From Ornithodoros turicata (Eukaryota; Arthropoda; Arachnida; Ixodida; Argasidae): a DNA stretch of 64,000 nucleotides. Shown here in pieces: positions 20,801-30,431 of this stretch (position 1 is its first letter; every line of letters starts with the position of its first letter). The stretch lies in the NCBI RefSeq assembly GCF_037126465.1, contig NC_088204.1, forward strand, positions 65,285,807-65,349,806. Reading direction: 5' to 3'. The notes beneath the pieces are model-generated. The model was not told where the DNA came from. It was given only the letters and a program-made list of their open reading frames with translations, and ran no database searches. The position numbers and the translations under genes are program-made.

Positions 20801-23800
20801 GATAGCGTCCAGTTCGGCCCTGTCGCGACTTAGATCAGTGTAGTTTTTTTTACCCCCACCATCCCTGCCGCCATCATAATCGTCATCACCATCACCACCA
20901 CGGCCACCTTGCCTTAGCTCTATAGCTTACGTTTCTTTGACGTTTCGTGTCTGAGTGTGGATTGGAAGCCGGAGAGCGCCAGGCACACTCTAGTACCTCT
21001 TGATTCGAATTTGTACATAGGTGAACAAATTTCACCTTCGCCACTAAGCTTCGCAAGTTCACGTTTGCTCCGCCTTCGTCAGCGCTGTGCCACAGGCCGT
21101 CCAATGGCCATGGTGCAAGTGAAAAAGAGAGAGAGAGAGAGAATACCATTTGTTTGTCGTGGCTCAATCGCCGTCGTGCAAACAGTTGCGTTGCACGAGA
21201 GCGCTTGAAGTACACTCTTAAAAATGAACTTCACCGCATAGCACGCTCCTAGCCAACCATAATCTCGAATGATATCGTTATCTGCCCTGATTTGTTGAAA
21301 ACGGTAGGCGTACGCCTTTTTTGTGACAATTATGAACAGCATAAGTGTCACAAAAAAGGCGTACGCCTCCCGTTTTCAACAAATCAGGGCAGATGACGAT
21401 ATCATTCGAGATTATGGTTGGCTAGGTGCGTGCTATGCGGTGAAGTTCATTTTTAAGAGTGTATAATACATTATGTGCTACATTTATCGTCCATTGGCTG
21501 CTTGTGTTCTGTCCGCGATCTCTAAAGCTTCACGTGATGGCATTTCACGCAGAGACTGGGAGGTGAGCGGGTTCGAATCCGGGCGCCGGCTATGCTGCCT
21601 GGGTGTTTTCCCTGGGTCTTCCTCAGACGGCGCCGTTTTGCGTAAAACACCGCGTAGAGCCGAAAATTGTGGAGGCGTGTGGCCTCCGTCACTGTTCTTA
21701 TTCTTTGTCTTTTCTCGTACAAATTTCTGACACAGTGAAGCCCAGCTACGCTTCTGCAAAAGCGTAATGCTGGTGCAGTTTCACTATAACGCACAGTGAT
21801 ATCTGAACTGAGGCCAAAAGTCTTTTGACGCATTTCTCAACTCTTCCTTGCCAACGCTATAGCTAACGTTATTAAACTCCCATTACGTCGCTAAAAGTCG
21901 CTACAGAAATTCGCGAGACAAGTTATAAGTTTAGAGGAAATGCAACAGGGCAACTCTTTCTCATCATCGACGGCATCCCCATTCCTCACAGAGAGAGGGA
22001 AAAAATGATCTGGAGTAGGGCCAGCTTTACGTCGTTCCCCACGCTACGAGTAGCAGCCCGTAATTTTCAGCAGCAGTTATGTAAAGAAAAGTTAGTAAAA
22101 CTTTCTCAGAGCTAATTCATCACCTTTTCATTCTGCGTTTGCCAATTTCTGCTGATAGCCTGGCTCCGCGCGCGATGTTTGATGTACAAAGTTTATTTCT
22201 CGTCTGCCCACGCCTCTTTCCATCTTTCTTTCTCCTCACCTGATGCTTTTCTTTCAAGTTGGCTTTCTTACGTGTTCTTCTGCTGTCAGGCAAAACCTAC
22301 ATGAGAGGAAGTGTCCCTGAGTTCTGGTCATGAGTTCCCCGTGAAGTCGGCCCGCACAATCGCACAATCCCCACGTGCGATAGTCGTGACGTTGTCCGCA
22401 TGAGCGCTGATTACGACAAGCTGTTCCATCACCACCTAAAGCTTCACGGAAATATTGCGCGCGGGCTAGGGCGGAGCAAAAGCAAACTTGCAAAGCTACA
22501 AAGTGGCGAGGAACGCGCCCCTAGACAGGTGGAGAGGGGGGGGGATATGTTTAATAGTGAAAAGGAAAACGGAAATGTCAGCCAAGCTATTGCCAGCTTG
22601 CTATTCCGAGAGAGAAAAGAAAAAGGAACTGTGAAACAAAAGAAATAAAAGAAAGGAAAAGATGACAGAAAAACTGGCACGCAGTGCAGTGCAGCACAGG
22701 CACGAAGGAAAGTTCGAAGAACGTTCAGTCAGAGGGCAGACGCAAGGCCAGAGTCATTTAAGAAGCGGAGCAGGGCTGTGGTGATGGCCCACTGAGTAGG
22801 CCGAGGGACGGGACCGAGGAGGGTGGCCATGGACAGTGTGTTGTAGCCCAGCTGTATTAGACGGCGATGGAGGGCTTGCCGTTGCGGGATGTGCTGCTGG
22901 CAGTGCAGAAGACAATGAGCAATGTCGCCCACCTCGCCACAGCTGGAACACAATGGGGAGCTGGATTGGCCCATTTTGTGCAGGAGCTATGGGGTGCGGG
23001 CAACGTTGAGACGGAGGCGGTGCAGCAATGATTCGTCCTGACGACTGCAGCGACACGCAATGAAAAAGCTAACCGAGGGGTCGATGGACTGCACGTGACT
23101 GTTGTAGGCGACGGCTTGTGATCTAAATGCTTGGGCACGGGTTGCACACCGGCGGCGAATAGCTAAATGGCAAGCCGAAAGTGTAAGTGGTGGACGTGCA
23201 GTGGCAGGGGTAACAGCTGCGGCGGCTCGTCTAGCAGCCGCGTCTGCGCGTGTGTTACCGGTCAGGCCCACATGACCGGGCACCCACTGAAGGGACAAAG
23301 CATGACCATTGGCACGGAGCCCGTTATACCTCTGAATGATCAAGCTGGGTATACCCTGTATGAGGTTGGAGCGGGCCGACATCAAGCGGAGGAGAGACGC
23401 CTTGCTGTCTGTGAGGACGACCCATTTCCCAGGTGGCAAGTCAGTTATATATTCTAGGGCAGTAAGAATGGCGAACAGTTCAGCCTCGGTGGACGACATG
23501 GGGTAGGGCAGTTTGTAGACCTGTTCATGGTCTGTATCGGCAACGTAAAAGGCCACGCCCGCTGCGTCAGGCATTACGGAAGCATCGGTGAAGATTTGTC
23601 GGCAATGGGGATGGGTAGAGGTGAGATGGGCCAAAGCGAGTTGTTGGGCTACCACAGGGCTGATTGCCTGTTTTCGGGGAAAGTCTGGTATAGTGGCGTG
23701 AATGGGAGGCCGTTTTAAGGTCCACATTGCTGGCGCAAAGGTAGTGGCAGGTGTCGAGGACGGGAGACAGGTGGAGAGGGAACAGTATGCATGCAGGAAG

Positions 23801-25310
23801 GAGTAACCACACTGTTAAAACAGAACTTCACCACATAGCACGCTCCTAGCCAACCATCATTCCGAATGATATCATTCTGTGCAATGATTTGTTGAAAATG
23901 AGAGGAGGCGCCTATCTGGGACAGATTATCTTGTCCCAGATAGGCGCCTCCCCCCTGTTTTGAACAAATCATGACACAGAATGATATCATTCGGTACGAT
24001 GGTTGGATAGGAGCGTGCTCTGTGGTGAAGTTCTGTTTTAACAGTGCACGGTCCCTTGATAGCAAGCGACCGTGGAGTAACTGAGAGGGGCATTAGCAGT
24101 AGTCCTGGTTCTACTTCAGCGAGCACTGTGCCGACATCGGTTTTAAAAGCGTGTGGGAAATCTCAGAGTAAAACTTTGAACAGCACAGTTTGTTGTGGGG
24201 TTCGAACACATCACCTCCTACTATTTAGCACCGCTTTGAGGTCCCACACACGCACCATAAAAACACTGCATAAAGACTGCGCAATAGCCTGGGAAAAAAA
24301 ATCTAGACGTAGAATGTACATACTGTACACCCTCGTTATAAAGAAGCCAAAGGAACCGGGAAAAAAAATTATGTCCTCAGTTGTGCGATATCAGCGAAAG
24401 TGTAACACAGCGGGACTTTTAAAAAGTATTCGAGCAGGCCAACAGTTCCTGGTGGTGAATACCTTGGCAATCTTTTCATTTACATACACGGAAAACAGAG
24501 ACTGAGAGAGAAAGAAAAATAACACATCATGAGCTTCAGCTGGCTCGCCCTTATTCGCACTAACCGGAGGCGTTTGGCAGGACACTTCGAATTATCGTTT
24601 TCGAAACTCACTCAAATCGGCCGGGGCAGCGAGAGGCTTCGAATAAACTGACAATTTCGAGAAAAAAAAAGGCGTAAGTATGACAAGAAATTTGTTCAGT
24701 TGCAAAAACGTTGTGCACTTGTACAGAACAGATTCTCCTCGAAAAACGAAAGTAAAACTGAATATACATGAAGTAGGACAAAGCACCACTGATCATAGTC
24801 TCGGTGACTAAATGTTATTTTTCCTCACAAACAAACAAACAAACTAACTAAATGTTTTATTGATGCTTCGTCCTTCTTTATTTATTTGGTGTTTCACTTT
24901 TTGTTCTCGACTGAACTGTGAAACATCTTACTCTAGTTACGTTGAACAAGAAAGTTAAATGGTGAAGGACCCCTCCCGTCCGACGTCCCCTTGGTGGAAG
25001 GCTCTACTGGTGATTTTTTCAGCACCCCGTCCCACATCTTGCAACACCTCTAAAATACCTGCACAAAAAGACTGGAACACCTCCAAAATAGGCAACCTTC
25101 CAAACCCTGCGCAAAGCCCTGGCAGCCCAACTTCAAACGACTCCACGTCTAACAAGCATGACGTCCAAAAAACAGACCTGGCCGGCACAACTTATTTCCA
25201 CAGAGAGCGAAAATAAGTTCGAAATAATACTCACCGCACAACTCCAGATGGTGAGCGGACGCCACCAGAACAACCGCAGCCAGAACAGCAACGCCAAAGA
25301 GACCCTTCAT
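17733..25310 (-). CDS. Microplusin-like antimicrobial peptide, copy 1
   Basis: Five exons on the minus strand: 25235-25310, 20522-20583, 19305-19394, 19153-19179, 17733-17813 (76+62+90+27+81 nt, 111 residues), all GT-AG. Residues 1-19 are a signal peptide; the mature chain starts HHLELC. Six cysteines (25, 38, 60, 65, 71, 99) and the His-rich end DSHHDHDHHH match the tick microplusin/hebraein family (about 90-residue mature peptides with terminal histidines). Known members bind copper and starve bacteria and fungi of it; that role is inferred here. Secretion into haemolymph, gut or egg coat is likely. A TATA box lies about 70 bases upstream and AATAAA about 500 bases after the stop. Intron 1 (4.65 kb) is full of mobile elements. 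A tandem paralogue lies on its 5' side, the right-hand side of the window (30336-39625). Confidence 0.9.
17944..18449. mobile_element. 506-bp inverted-repeat element in intron 4 of copy 1
   Basis: The ends GGGTCGATTCACACGATGCAAC and its complement are near-perfect inverted repeats flanked by TTT on both sides. The interior is full of GTTGC/GCAAC words. The matching position in copy 2 (about 30560) is empty, so insertion followed the duplication. A 3-bp target site would suit PIF/Harbinger. Confidence 0.85.
18465..19085. mobile_element. Older inverted-repeat element with internal repeat array
   Basis: The left end (ggacactaatgtgagag ... gatgccgtt) returns inverted at the right end (aacggcatc ... 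gtgct). Copy 2 carries the same element at 30575-32027, so it predates the duplication. A related end lies at about 62196-62300. Confidence 0.7.
18573..18970. repeat. Tandem repeat, units of 125-128 bp
   Basis: Units start with GCGCGA at 18573, 18698, 18826 and 18954 (the last is partial). Each has GCGGTTTCC, TTCTCGAGaGGCCACTTCC, TTGGCCTCCGCAAACGA and CGCCGCCTCTT. Copy 2 has only one degenerate unit, at about 30685-30838. Confidence 0.85.
19153..19179 (-). CDS. Microplusin-like 1, exon 4 (27-nt microexon)
   Basis: Encodes ETALKRFFT only. The acceptor is cctacag and the donor ACT|gtaagt. The same 27-nt exon is conserved in copy 2 (32139-32165). Confidence 0.88.
19305..19394 (-). CDS. Microplusin-like 1, exon 3
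   Basis: Encodes FNSKFDRVNRQLRC followed by DSDFCTIRKLCAEHDF, with Cys60, 65 and 71. The acceptor is aacacag|TTC and the donor TTC|gtaagt. Confidence 0.9.
19491..19956. mobile_element. hAT-like non-autonomous element in intron 2 of copy 1
   Basis: Termini TAAGGTTGCCACC and GGTGGCAACCCTA are flanked by an 8-bp target duplication, CACGTGCG/CACGTGTG (one mismatch). Copy 2 has no insert at the matching site (near 32460). Eight-bp duplications are the hAT hallmark. Confidence 0.8.
20522..20583 (-). CDS. Microplusin-like 1, exon 2
   Basis: The acceptor is gatttcag|AAAAAG. It encodes EKDDQELKDQLKCVRDHATAE with Cys38, and the donor is GAA|gtgagt in phase 0. Confidence 0.9.
21213..21461. mobile_element. 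Palindromic MITE family M1, copy a
   Basis: A 249-bp near-perfect foldback with arms of about 115 bases, starting CACTCTTAAAAATGAACTTC, flanked by TA on both sides. It lies in intron 1 of microplusin-like gene 1; the matching site in copy 2 (about 38335) is empty. Other copies are at 23810, 38592, 38913 and 45703. Confidence 0.9.
21540..21700 (+). mobile_element. tRNA-derived SINE fragment
   Basis: Contains ctgggaggtgagc followed by GGGTTCGAATCC (RNA polymerase III B box) and the body tttccctgggt(c/t)ttcc. The minus-strand copies near 48042 and 51500 share the body, and the one near 48042 also carries this box. It resembles the tick SINE Ruka in layout; that name is from memory. Confidence 0.65.
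21701..22730. other. Intronic non-coding stretch
   Basis: No gene is visible. The right part (about 22500-22730, minus strand) is probably the 3' UTR of the adjacent LINE, with A/G-rich sequence and (gtgca)n near 22680. Confidence 0.4.
22731..23809 (-). mobile_element. LINE fragment with RNase H and zinc-knuckle C-terminus
   Basis: The minus-strand frame 22987-23727 contains an RNase H domain: FTDASV...GVAF (first Asp), STEAELFAI (Glu), LTDSKAS (Asp), VPGHVGLTGNTRADAAA (last Asp). LLHRLRLNVARTP follows, then an in-frame TAG near 22985, then CSSCGEVGDIAHCLLHC and the terminal LLGP...FLNDSGLASAL. RNase H plus this tail suggests an I/R1-like clade. The reverse transcriptase is missing because the copy is cut at the M1 MITE at 23810. 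It is oriented as the host gene, inside intron 1. Confidence 0.9.
23810..24046. mobile_element. Palindromic MITE family M1, copy e
   Basis: A foldback beginning CACTGTTAAAACAGAACTTC, with the complement at the right end, flanked by CA on both sides. It abuts the truncated LINE. Confidence 0.85.
24047..25234. other. Intron 1, promoter-proximal half
   Basis: No coding sequence is visible. From about 24880 on it is homologous to 39170-39549 of copy 2, so that part belongs to the duplicated segment. Confidence 0.5.
25235..25310 (-). CDS. Microplusin-like 1, exon 1 (signal peptide)
   Basis: Encodes MKGLFGVAVLAAVVLVASA plus HHLELC. The donor is TGCG|gtgagt, in phase 1. Confidence 0.93.
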
Positions 25311-25376
25311 GGTTGAGCAGTAGACGTTTTTTACTCCCTCGCAGACACCGCGTGCTCACTAGTCAACCTCTGCCCT

Positions 25377-25387
25377 CTTATATATCG
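25377..25387 (-). promoter_or_regulatory. TATA box of microplusin-like gene 1
   Basis: CGATATATAAG on the minus strand, about 70 bases upstream of the ATG, with almost the same sequence and spacing at 39692-39702 in copy 2. A start site near 25350 is inferred. Confidence 0.75.
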
Positions 25388-25538
25388 ACTACGTCCTGCG
25401 TCATCGCTTCTGATTAAGCAGACGAGGCACAATCTCTTGTTCCGTCCTCGTTATATAGCGCGTGGTTATTTCAGCACGTTAGGACGTCCACATTGCACAT
25501 CCAGGAAACGAGGAAGACCTAGATGTCTAGATGTATGT

Positions 25539-25678
25539 CATATCGAATAAGTTGCAGCAAGGAAACACGAACAGAAGGTTAAAGACACGGGAACAGGACG
25601 TCTGCAACGTTGCAGACGTCCTGTTCCTGTGTTTTTAGCCTTCTGCTCATGTCTCCTTGCTGTAACCTATGCGATATG
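25539..25678. repeat. 140-bp hairpin upstream of gene 1 promoter
   Basis: Nearly palindromic about a centre at 25608/25609 (gacgtctgcaac|gttgcagacgtc), with arms of 70 bases ending catatcg/cgatatg. Copy 2 (about 39835) lacks it, so it is a foldback insertion. Confidence 0.85.
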
Positions 25679-26157
25679 ATTTGGCATCAACGATACTCCT
25701 GTTACTTTTTGTTTTTTTGTTTTTTCAGTAGTCCTATGTACGTCATTGCCAAAATATTACACCGACAAGATGAAAAGCAAAAGTACGTGAGCGCTTGCTG
25801 CAGAACAATTCGTTCGTTTTTGCTTTAGGGCAGTTGTTGCCAGCCTGCGATCCTGTTGTTGTGCAATGTCCCTGTTAAGTACACTATAGTCTTAAATGTT
25901 ATTTTATGACCGCAAGAGGGATTGGATTGGATTGGAAAAGAAAGAAAAATATGGAGAGGTTAGTCCCGACCCAGTCAGAACTGGCTACTCCAAAACGCAA
26001 GAGGGAGATGCTTTTAAGAGGCAATAGATATAGCGTCTGCCAAGAACCCTATATACGATGCTTTCCTTATCACGTCCTGGTCCTGAGCACGTGTCTTCTA
26101 CTATCTGGCAGTGTTCGTCGAAGGTCGTTGCTGAAACGATTAGGCTTAGAACGAAAC

Positions 26158-26263
26158 CACCCAAGCAGCGCAATGTTCCTTAGTTTCAAGAGTCTGGTCA
26201 AGGTCTTCCACCTACCCGTCCACCCCTATTGCACTCGACTTTCAGTACATTGTGCTGCTCGGG
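26158..26263. mobile_element. Palindromic MITE, second copy of the 2834 element
   Basis: Shares CCACCTACCCGTCCACCCC and TTGCACTCGACTTTCAGTACA with 2834-2986. It is absent from the matching position in the other duplicate (about 40157). Confidence 0.75.
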
Positions 26264-27554
26264 CATTTTCGTTTTTTCTATCTTGGCAAAAGGAAACATG
26301 CTATCGTAATGTATCACCAGCATACGGCCGTCTTTTAAAACTCACAAAGCTCACAAAGCCTTCCAAAATTTTAGTGCCTCGTTATTACATTAGTTCTTGT
26401 GCAGCTGTTCGCACAAATGCTGTCTCACGTATTCGTTTTATTGGTATCTGCTTCTCTTGGATAAATATTGTTTGGAAAAGATCTCAGATCACATCCTGTC
26501 TTGCTTACTTTTTGACTCAACAATATATTTACAACTCGCGTTAGTTCAGCACAAACAAAACATGTGATGTTCTTTGGAAACGAGCACGAATGTGTGTTAG
26601 GATACATTCGCTTCCATATTCACCTGATGCCAAGAGTAGATTATGTGAATATTCCCGAGGGCTTATTTTGATGAACATTTGGACCGGTTAACACACGCAC
26701 ATTTGCTAAGGAAGCAAATACCAAAAGGTATATTTGTACCGTACACACTGCAGAAATGTTTGCCTCCAAACGTATTAGTTGAATCAGTCCCACTTGGTGT
26801 TTGGAAATGAAAATATATTACTTTACCTATAGGACAGTGCTGAAGCCTTTGTACGCACTTCCGAAGACAGGATCCTTACTTGATGACAATACACATTTCC
26901 GAAGCATGCTTTATAACCAGTTTTATTCACATCTTCACCTTGATTTCGTTTGCATTTGATTTACTCAATATTCGGCCTGCATTTTCCCACGTTGAAATTC
27001 AGGTTACTATTCTCGTCCAGAAGCAGTACTGTTCCTGTTAAACACTGCACTTTTTTGCGCTCGAGAACACCGACTGTCACTACATTACCCAAAGTAACAA
27101 CTTTTCAATAACGTCTCGAGTGCGGAACAAACTATGACCCTTATTCCTTTTGCTGTATTGGTTGCAAATTATGGAATCAACTTGCTGCGAAAAGTAAAAA
27201 TGGTGAAGAGAGTTATATACTTATAGAGTTCTAGCACTTGAAAAGTAAATTAAAATTAACTTACTTTATTATGCAAATTACTTATTATATACTACATCAC
27301 GCTCCCACTGCTTGAGTGGTGGGTTCCCTTCATCCCTGTACACACACACACATACATTGGATGATGATGGGGTGGGCGCATCCCTGTACAAAGACTTTCT
27401 GAAGTACTGTTTTTTTAAATCATTCAGTGCTTTCACACATCAAGCGTCATGGAACAGCTGGTTGCACCCGTGCGACCTACATTTCCATTTTTTGTTTCTC
27501 TACTTCTATTCTATTCTATTATGTACAAAGACTACAGAAAAAAGAAAAAAGGTG
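26264..27554. other. Spacer between duplicated segments, left part
   Basis: Homology to copy 2 fades at about 26520. Beyond it I see no gene, only AT-rich sequence and a short (ca)n tract at 27342-27353. Confidence 0.5.
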
Positions 27555-27835
27555 TAGGGTATTGAGGGGGGAATACATGTTCTTTTTTATTAAAGAAGGG
27601 AAAGGTTAGCCTGAACTACGGCGGCTTGCTATTCCCAGCAAATGAAAAACAACAACGGAAAAGGGGGAACAAAACAAAACAACAAACAAACAGACAAAAA
27701 GAACCAAACATGGAATTGGTCATAGTTCAGAGTTCACGCAGAAGGCCACAGTCCAGCAGGAACTGAAGAAGTATCTTGGTCACCTCACTATGCTGTGCCT
27801 GTGTGAGGCCTAGCAGCGTAGCTATATGGAAAAGT
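27555..27835 (-). mobile_element. LINE 3' end fragment
   Basis: The minus-strand frame ending at 27727 reads IATLLGLTQAQHSEVT then FLLDCGLLREL and a stop. It is the same terminal module as at 2312 and 22731, with its 3' UTR to about 27555. Confidence 0.7.
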
Positions 27836-29122
27836 TAGAGATTCCGAGGGGAATATTGAGGTCACAAAATGTAGTGCTCTAGAACAGGCAATAGCATAAT
27901 CATTTCAGATCTGCTCAACACCTGCGCCTTCTGCACGGATGGTGCTTTAGTGTGCTTTAGTGTCTTGAGGGCCAGCCAAACAGTCTTGATGCCTGTTTGT
28001 GTCGCTCCTTTTTGTACAATATACTGATAGTAATAGCAGCATGCTCTTATTTTTGTATCATTGTTTTTCCATTCTGCTTGGAAAGTACTATTAGAAAAGC
28101 ATTCATTATGCCACAGATACCTGCATTGGGCTTAGTGCTAGGTGGCAGCCACCCTGCTCCAAGTCTGTTTTGTTTCTTCTTTTTTCGGATAATACTTACT
28201 TACTTTCATTGTAGTATTTCACATCTAGCCATATATTTCCTTCAGGCTTTCTGCTTAACGCAAGGTTTGTTGCAGCTTGTGTGGTGAGTGTCGGTAGTAG
28301 TCGGTAGTGTCGGTAAGTGTGGTAAGGTAGTTGGCCTTGCTCTCCTGCCACCGGAGTTGGTGCACTAGCTGGAGGGACTGCCTTAAAGTTAAACACCGGA
28401 GTCCAGTGACAGATGTTCAGAGCTTGGATATTGGCATTGCCCAGCTCATGGCCCATTTTGAGCACCAGTGCCATGGCTCTTCAGCAGAGGCAAAATCTTG
28501 CTGCGGAACTACTATGCGGATGCGAATGACCAGAGGACGGCCAGTCATGCGGAAGGCTAGCTGGCACAACTCCTTGAGGACTAAACTGCGGTGTCACTGC
28601 GGAAGTTCACGGCAGACTGCCAAAGAGTTATACACCGCAGCACCCAGGTGAGCGACATTTCATTCAAACGGTTTTTGCACTCAGTCGAGGGGCAGCAATA
28701 AACGGCAAACGGCTACACGTCGGACTGAACAGGTCTTTACTAATAAGAATAGCGTGCGTTCGCAAGCACGCGAGTGCGGGTGCAGGTTTTGACTCCAGCT
28801 GTCGTTCAGCCGTCGTCCAGCAGTCCAAAGCGCCTCCTCGACAGCCACCTACTGAAGGTTTGCATCTCTTTTGTTGTCGGAAGCAATATAACGTAGTTCC
28901 CGAGGTACGTGGCAGGTGGCCTGGTGCGGTACATGTGGCTTTTCGTGAACAGGCATTGCTGTGTCAAGGATGCTTTCTCCTTGTAACTTTTTATTGCAGA
29001 GATCTTCCCTGTACGTCTTCTGGAAACCCGCCTGCCTGGAGCATAGCGACTATCTTGCACATCTTTTCAGCCTTTCCCGTTTCTCAGTGCAGGACAGTCT
29101 GTCTTGACATAACCCAACTTCC
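27836..29122. other. Spacer with no clear gene
   Basis: Several short open frames overlap here on both strands without recognisable motifs. A plus-strand segment (28450-28650) ends in CAG|gtgagc, a good donor, but nothing supports an exon. Confidence 0.35.
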
Positions 29123-29660
29123 CTAATAACAGCACTCCCTGCCAGCACCTGGAGCCTTCTGTGCCCCAGGTGCCTCGAATCGCAGCGCCGTCTCAGGGTT
29201 AGATGTCCCTGACAAGGTATCCTGCTTTCTTTCGTATTCGTCTGGGAGCTTGCCTTTTACGTATTCGAGCGTTAGAACTTTATCCGGACGAGAATCAAGA
29301 GCTGTCCCGAGTGCCTCGTAGGTCTCAGACGAGACCTCTAAGAGCAAAACAGCTACCTCGAAATCTATAGTTTCCTGTCCAGTCCCTCTTATTTTATATA
29401 TAATAAACATATTCCCCCCCCCCCCCTCTGAGCCGCCCCACCAGTTCTAAGGTGCGCCAGGCGTAACTATGCATGTCTTCCTCTGTAACGAGATGCGACT
29501 GATACAACTTGCTCAGTAGGTAGAGCTTGTTGCCTATGTTTACCCCCGCTCGTATACCTTCTGGAGCTCTTTACACATCTCTCGTGCAGCCTTCACTTGC
29601 AGACGTGCACAATCTGGATATCCTCGATACTGAGACAGATTGCAACTACTAGAAGTTTTC
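29123..29660 (-). mobile_element. Ty1/copia-like gag fragment
   Basis: Minus-strand frames show KEL(Q)KVYERG, LYLLSKLYQSHLVTEEDMHSY, FEVAVLLLEVSSETYEALGTAL and LTLEYVKGKLPDEYERKQ. This is the layout of copia-type gag (UBN2) proteins ('LxxxL..YE.L..ALE', 'KLL.EE.RK'). A frameshift near the poly(G/C) run at 29413-29426 breaks it. It sits just outside the boundary of the second duplicated segment. Confidence 0.7.
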
Positions 29661-29696
29661 CGTTTAGTTCGATATGCCGACACACGTCGACGACAC

Positions 29697-29702
29697 TTTA
29701 TT
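29697..29702 (-). terminator. Poly(A) signal of microplusin-like gene 2
   Basis: AATAAA on the minus strand, about 635 bases past the stop, in the same context as 17226-17231. Confidence 0.6.
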
Positions 29703-30335
29703 AAAAAATCCAACTCAATGACCAGCATACACTCAAGTATTCATGTTCTTGTTATTCTTCGAAGGCTGGTGTGACCTCTCTTTGTGTGTACATCGTTTGA
29801 AACCTACAGTAGGCAAGGAAGAAATATTATTAAATTATGGCCGACGAGAGATTCAATAAAATTTCAAATATTCCACGTTTAGGCATTCCTCGTCTTGTAC
29901 CTTTGTCACATGGACAGTTTTGGATTACCATCGAAACCGATGCTTATTGAACCTGTGGCGCCATCAAGCGTATAACGTGTGAACCTGTCAGTGAACATTC
30001 GATCCAATGCACGCTGAGAAGTCACGCTGAGAGACACATCACACGCTTGGTGGTGCTATACCCGGCTCTGCTGCAATGTAGGATGCCTAAATACTAGCTC
30101 CATACTATTCAAGCACCCTAGTTCAAAGGTCATTTGTCTCAATGATCATTAAACACTACACACGTGACAAGGTTATGAGATATGGAATGCCTATAAACGT
30201 GGAGTAATTGGCGTGGCAAAATGTGGTACGCCTGTTAGCCACTTCAGCAGACAATGTATGCACCTGGATTCATAGTTTGCTGGAGGATTTTCTAACGCCT
30301 TGGGCAATAAATTATTTAAGAGACTCACCCTCGAC

Positions 30336-30431
30336 TCAGTGGTGGTGGTCGTGGGCGTGGTGGTCGTGGCCGGTGGGGCTGTCAGGGTCGCAGTGATTTG
30401 CGAGTTCGTGCAATACTTGAATTTCACTCTC
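30336..30431 (-). CDS. Microplusin-like 2, exon 5 (extended His tail)
   Basis: Encodes ESEIQVLHELANHCD and a 16-residue tail with seven His, ending in TGA. It is 15 nt longer than copy 1. Confidence 0.9.
   Translation of the reverse strand, partial: ESEIQVLHELANHCDPDSPTGHDHHAHDHHH

Noticed and set aside
28331..28651. Possible plus-strand exon ending at a good donor
   Set aside because: Frame is interrupted in plausible alternatives, composition is not protein-like, and no acceptor or partner exon was found.
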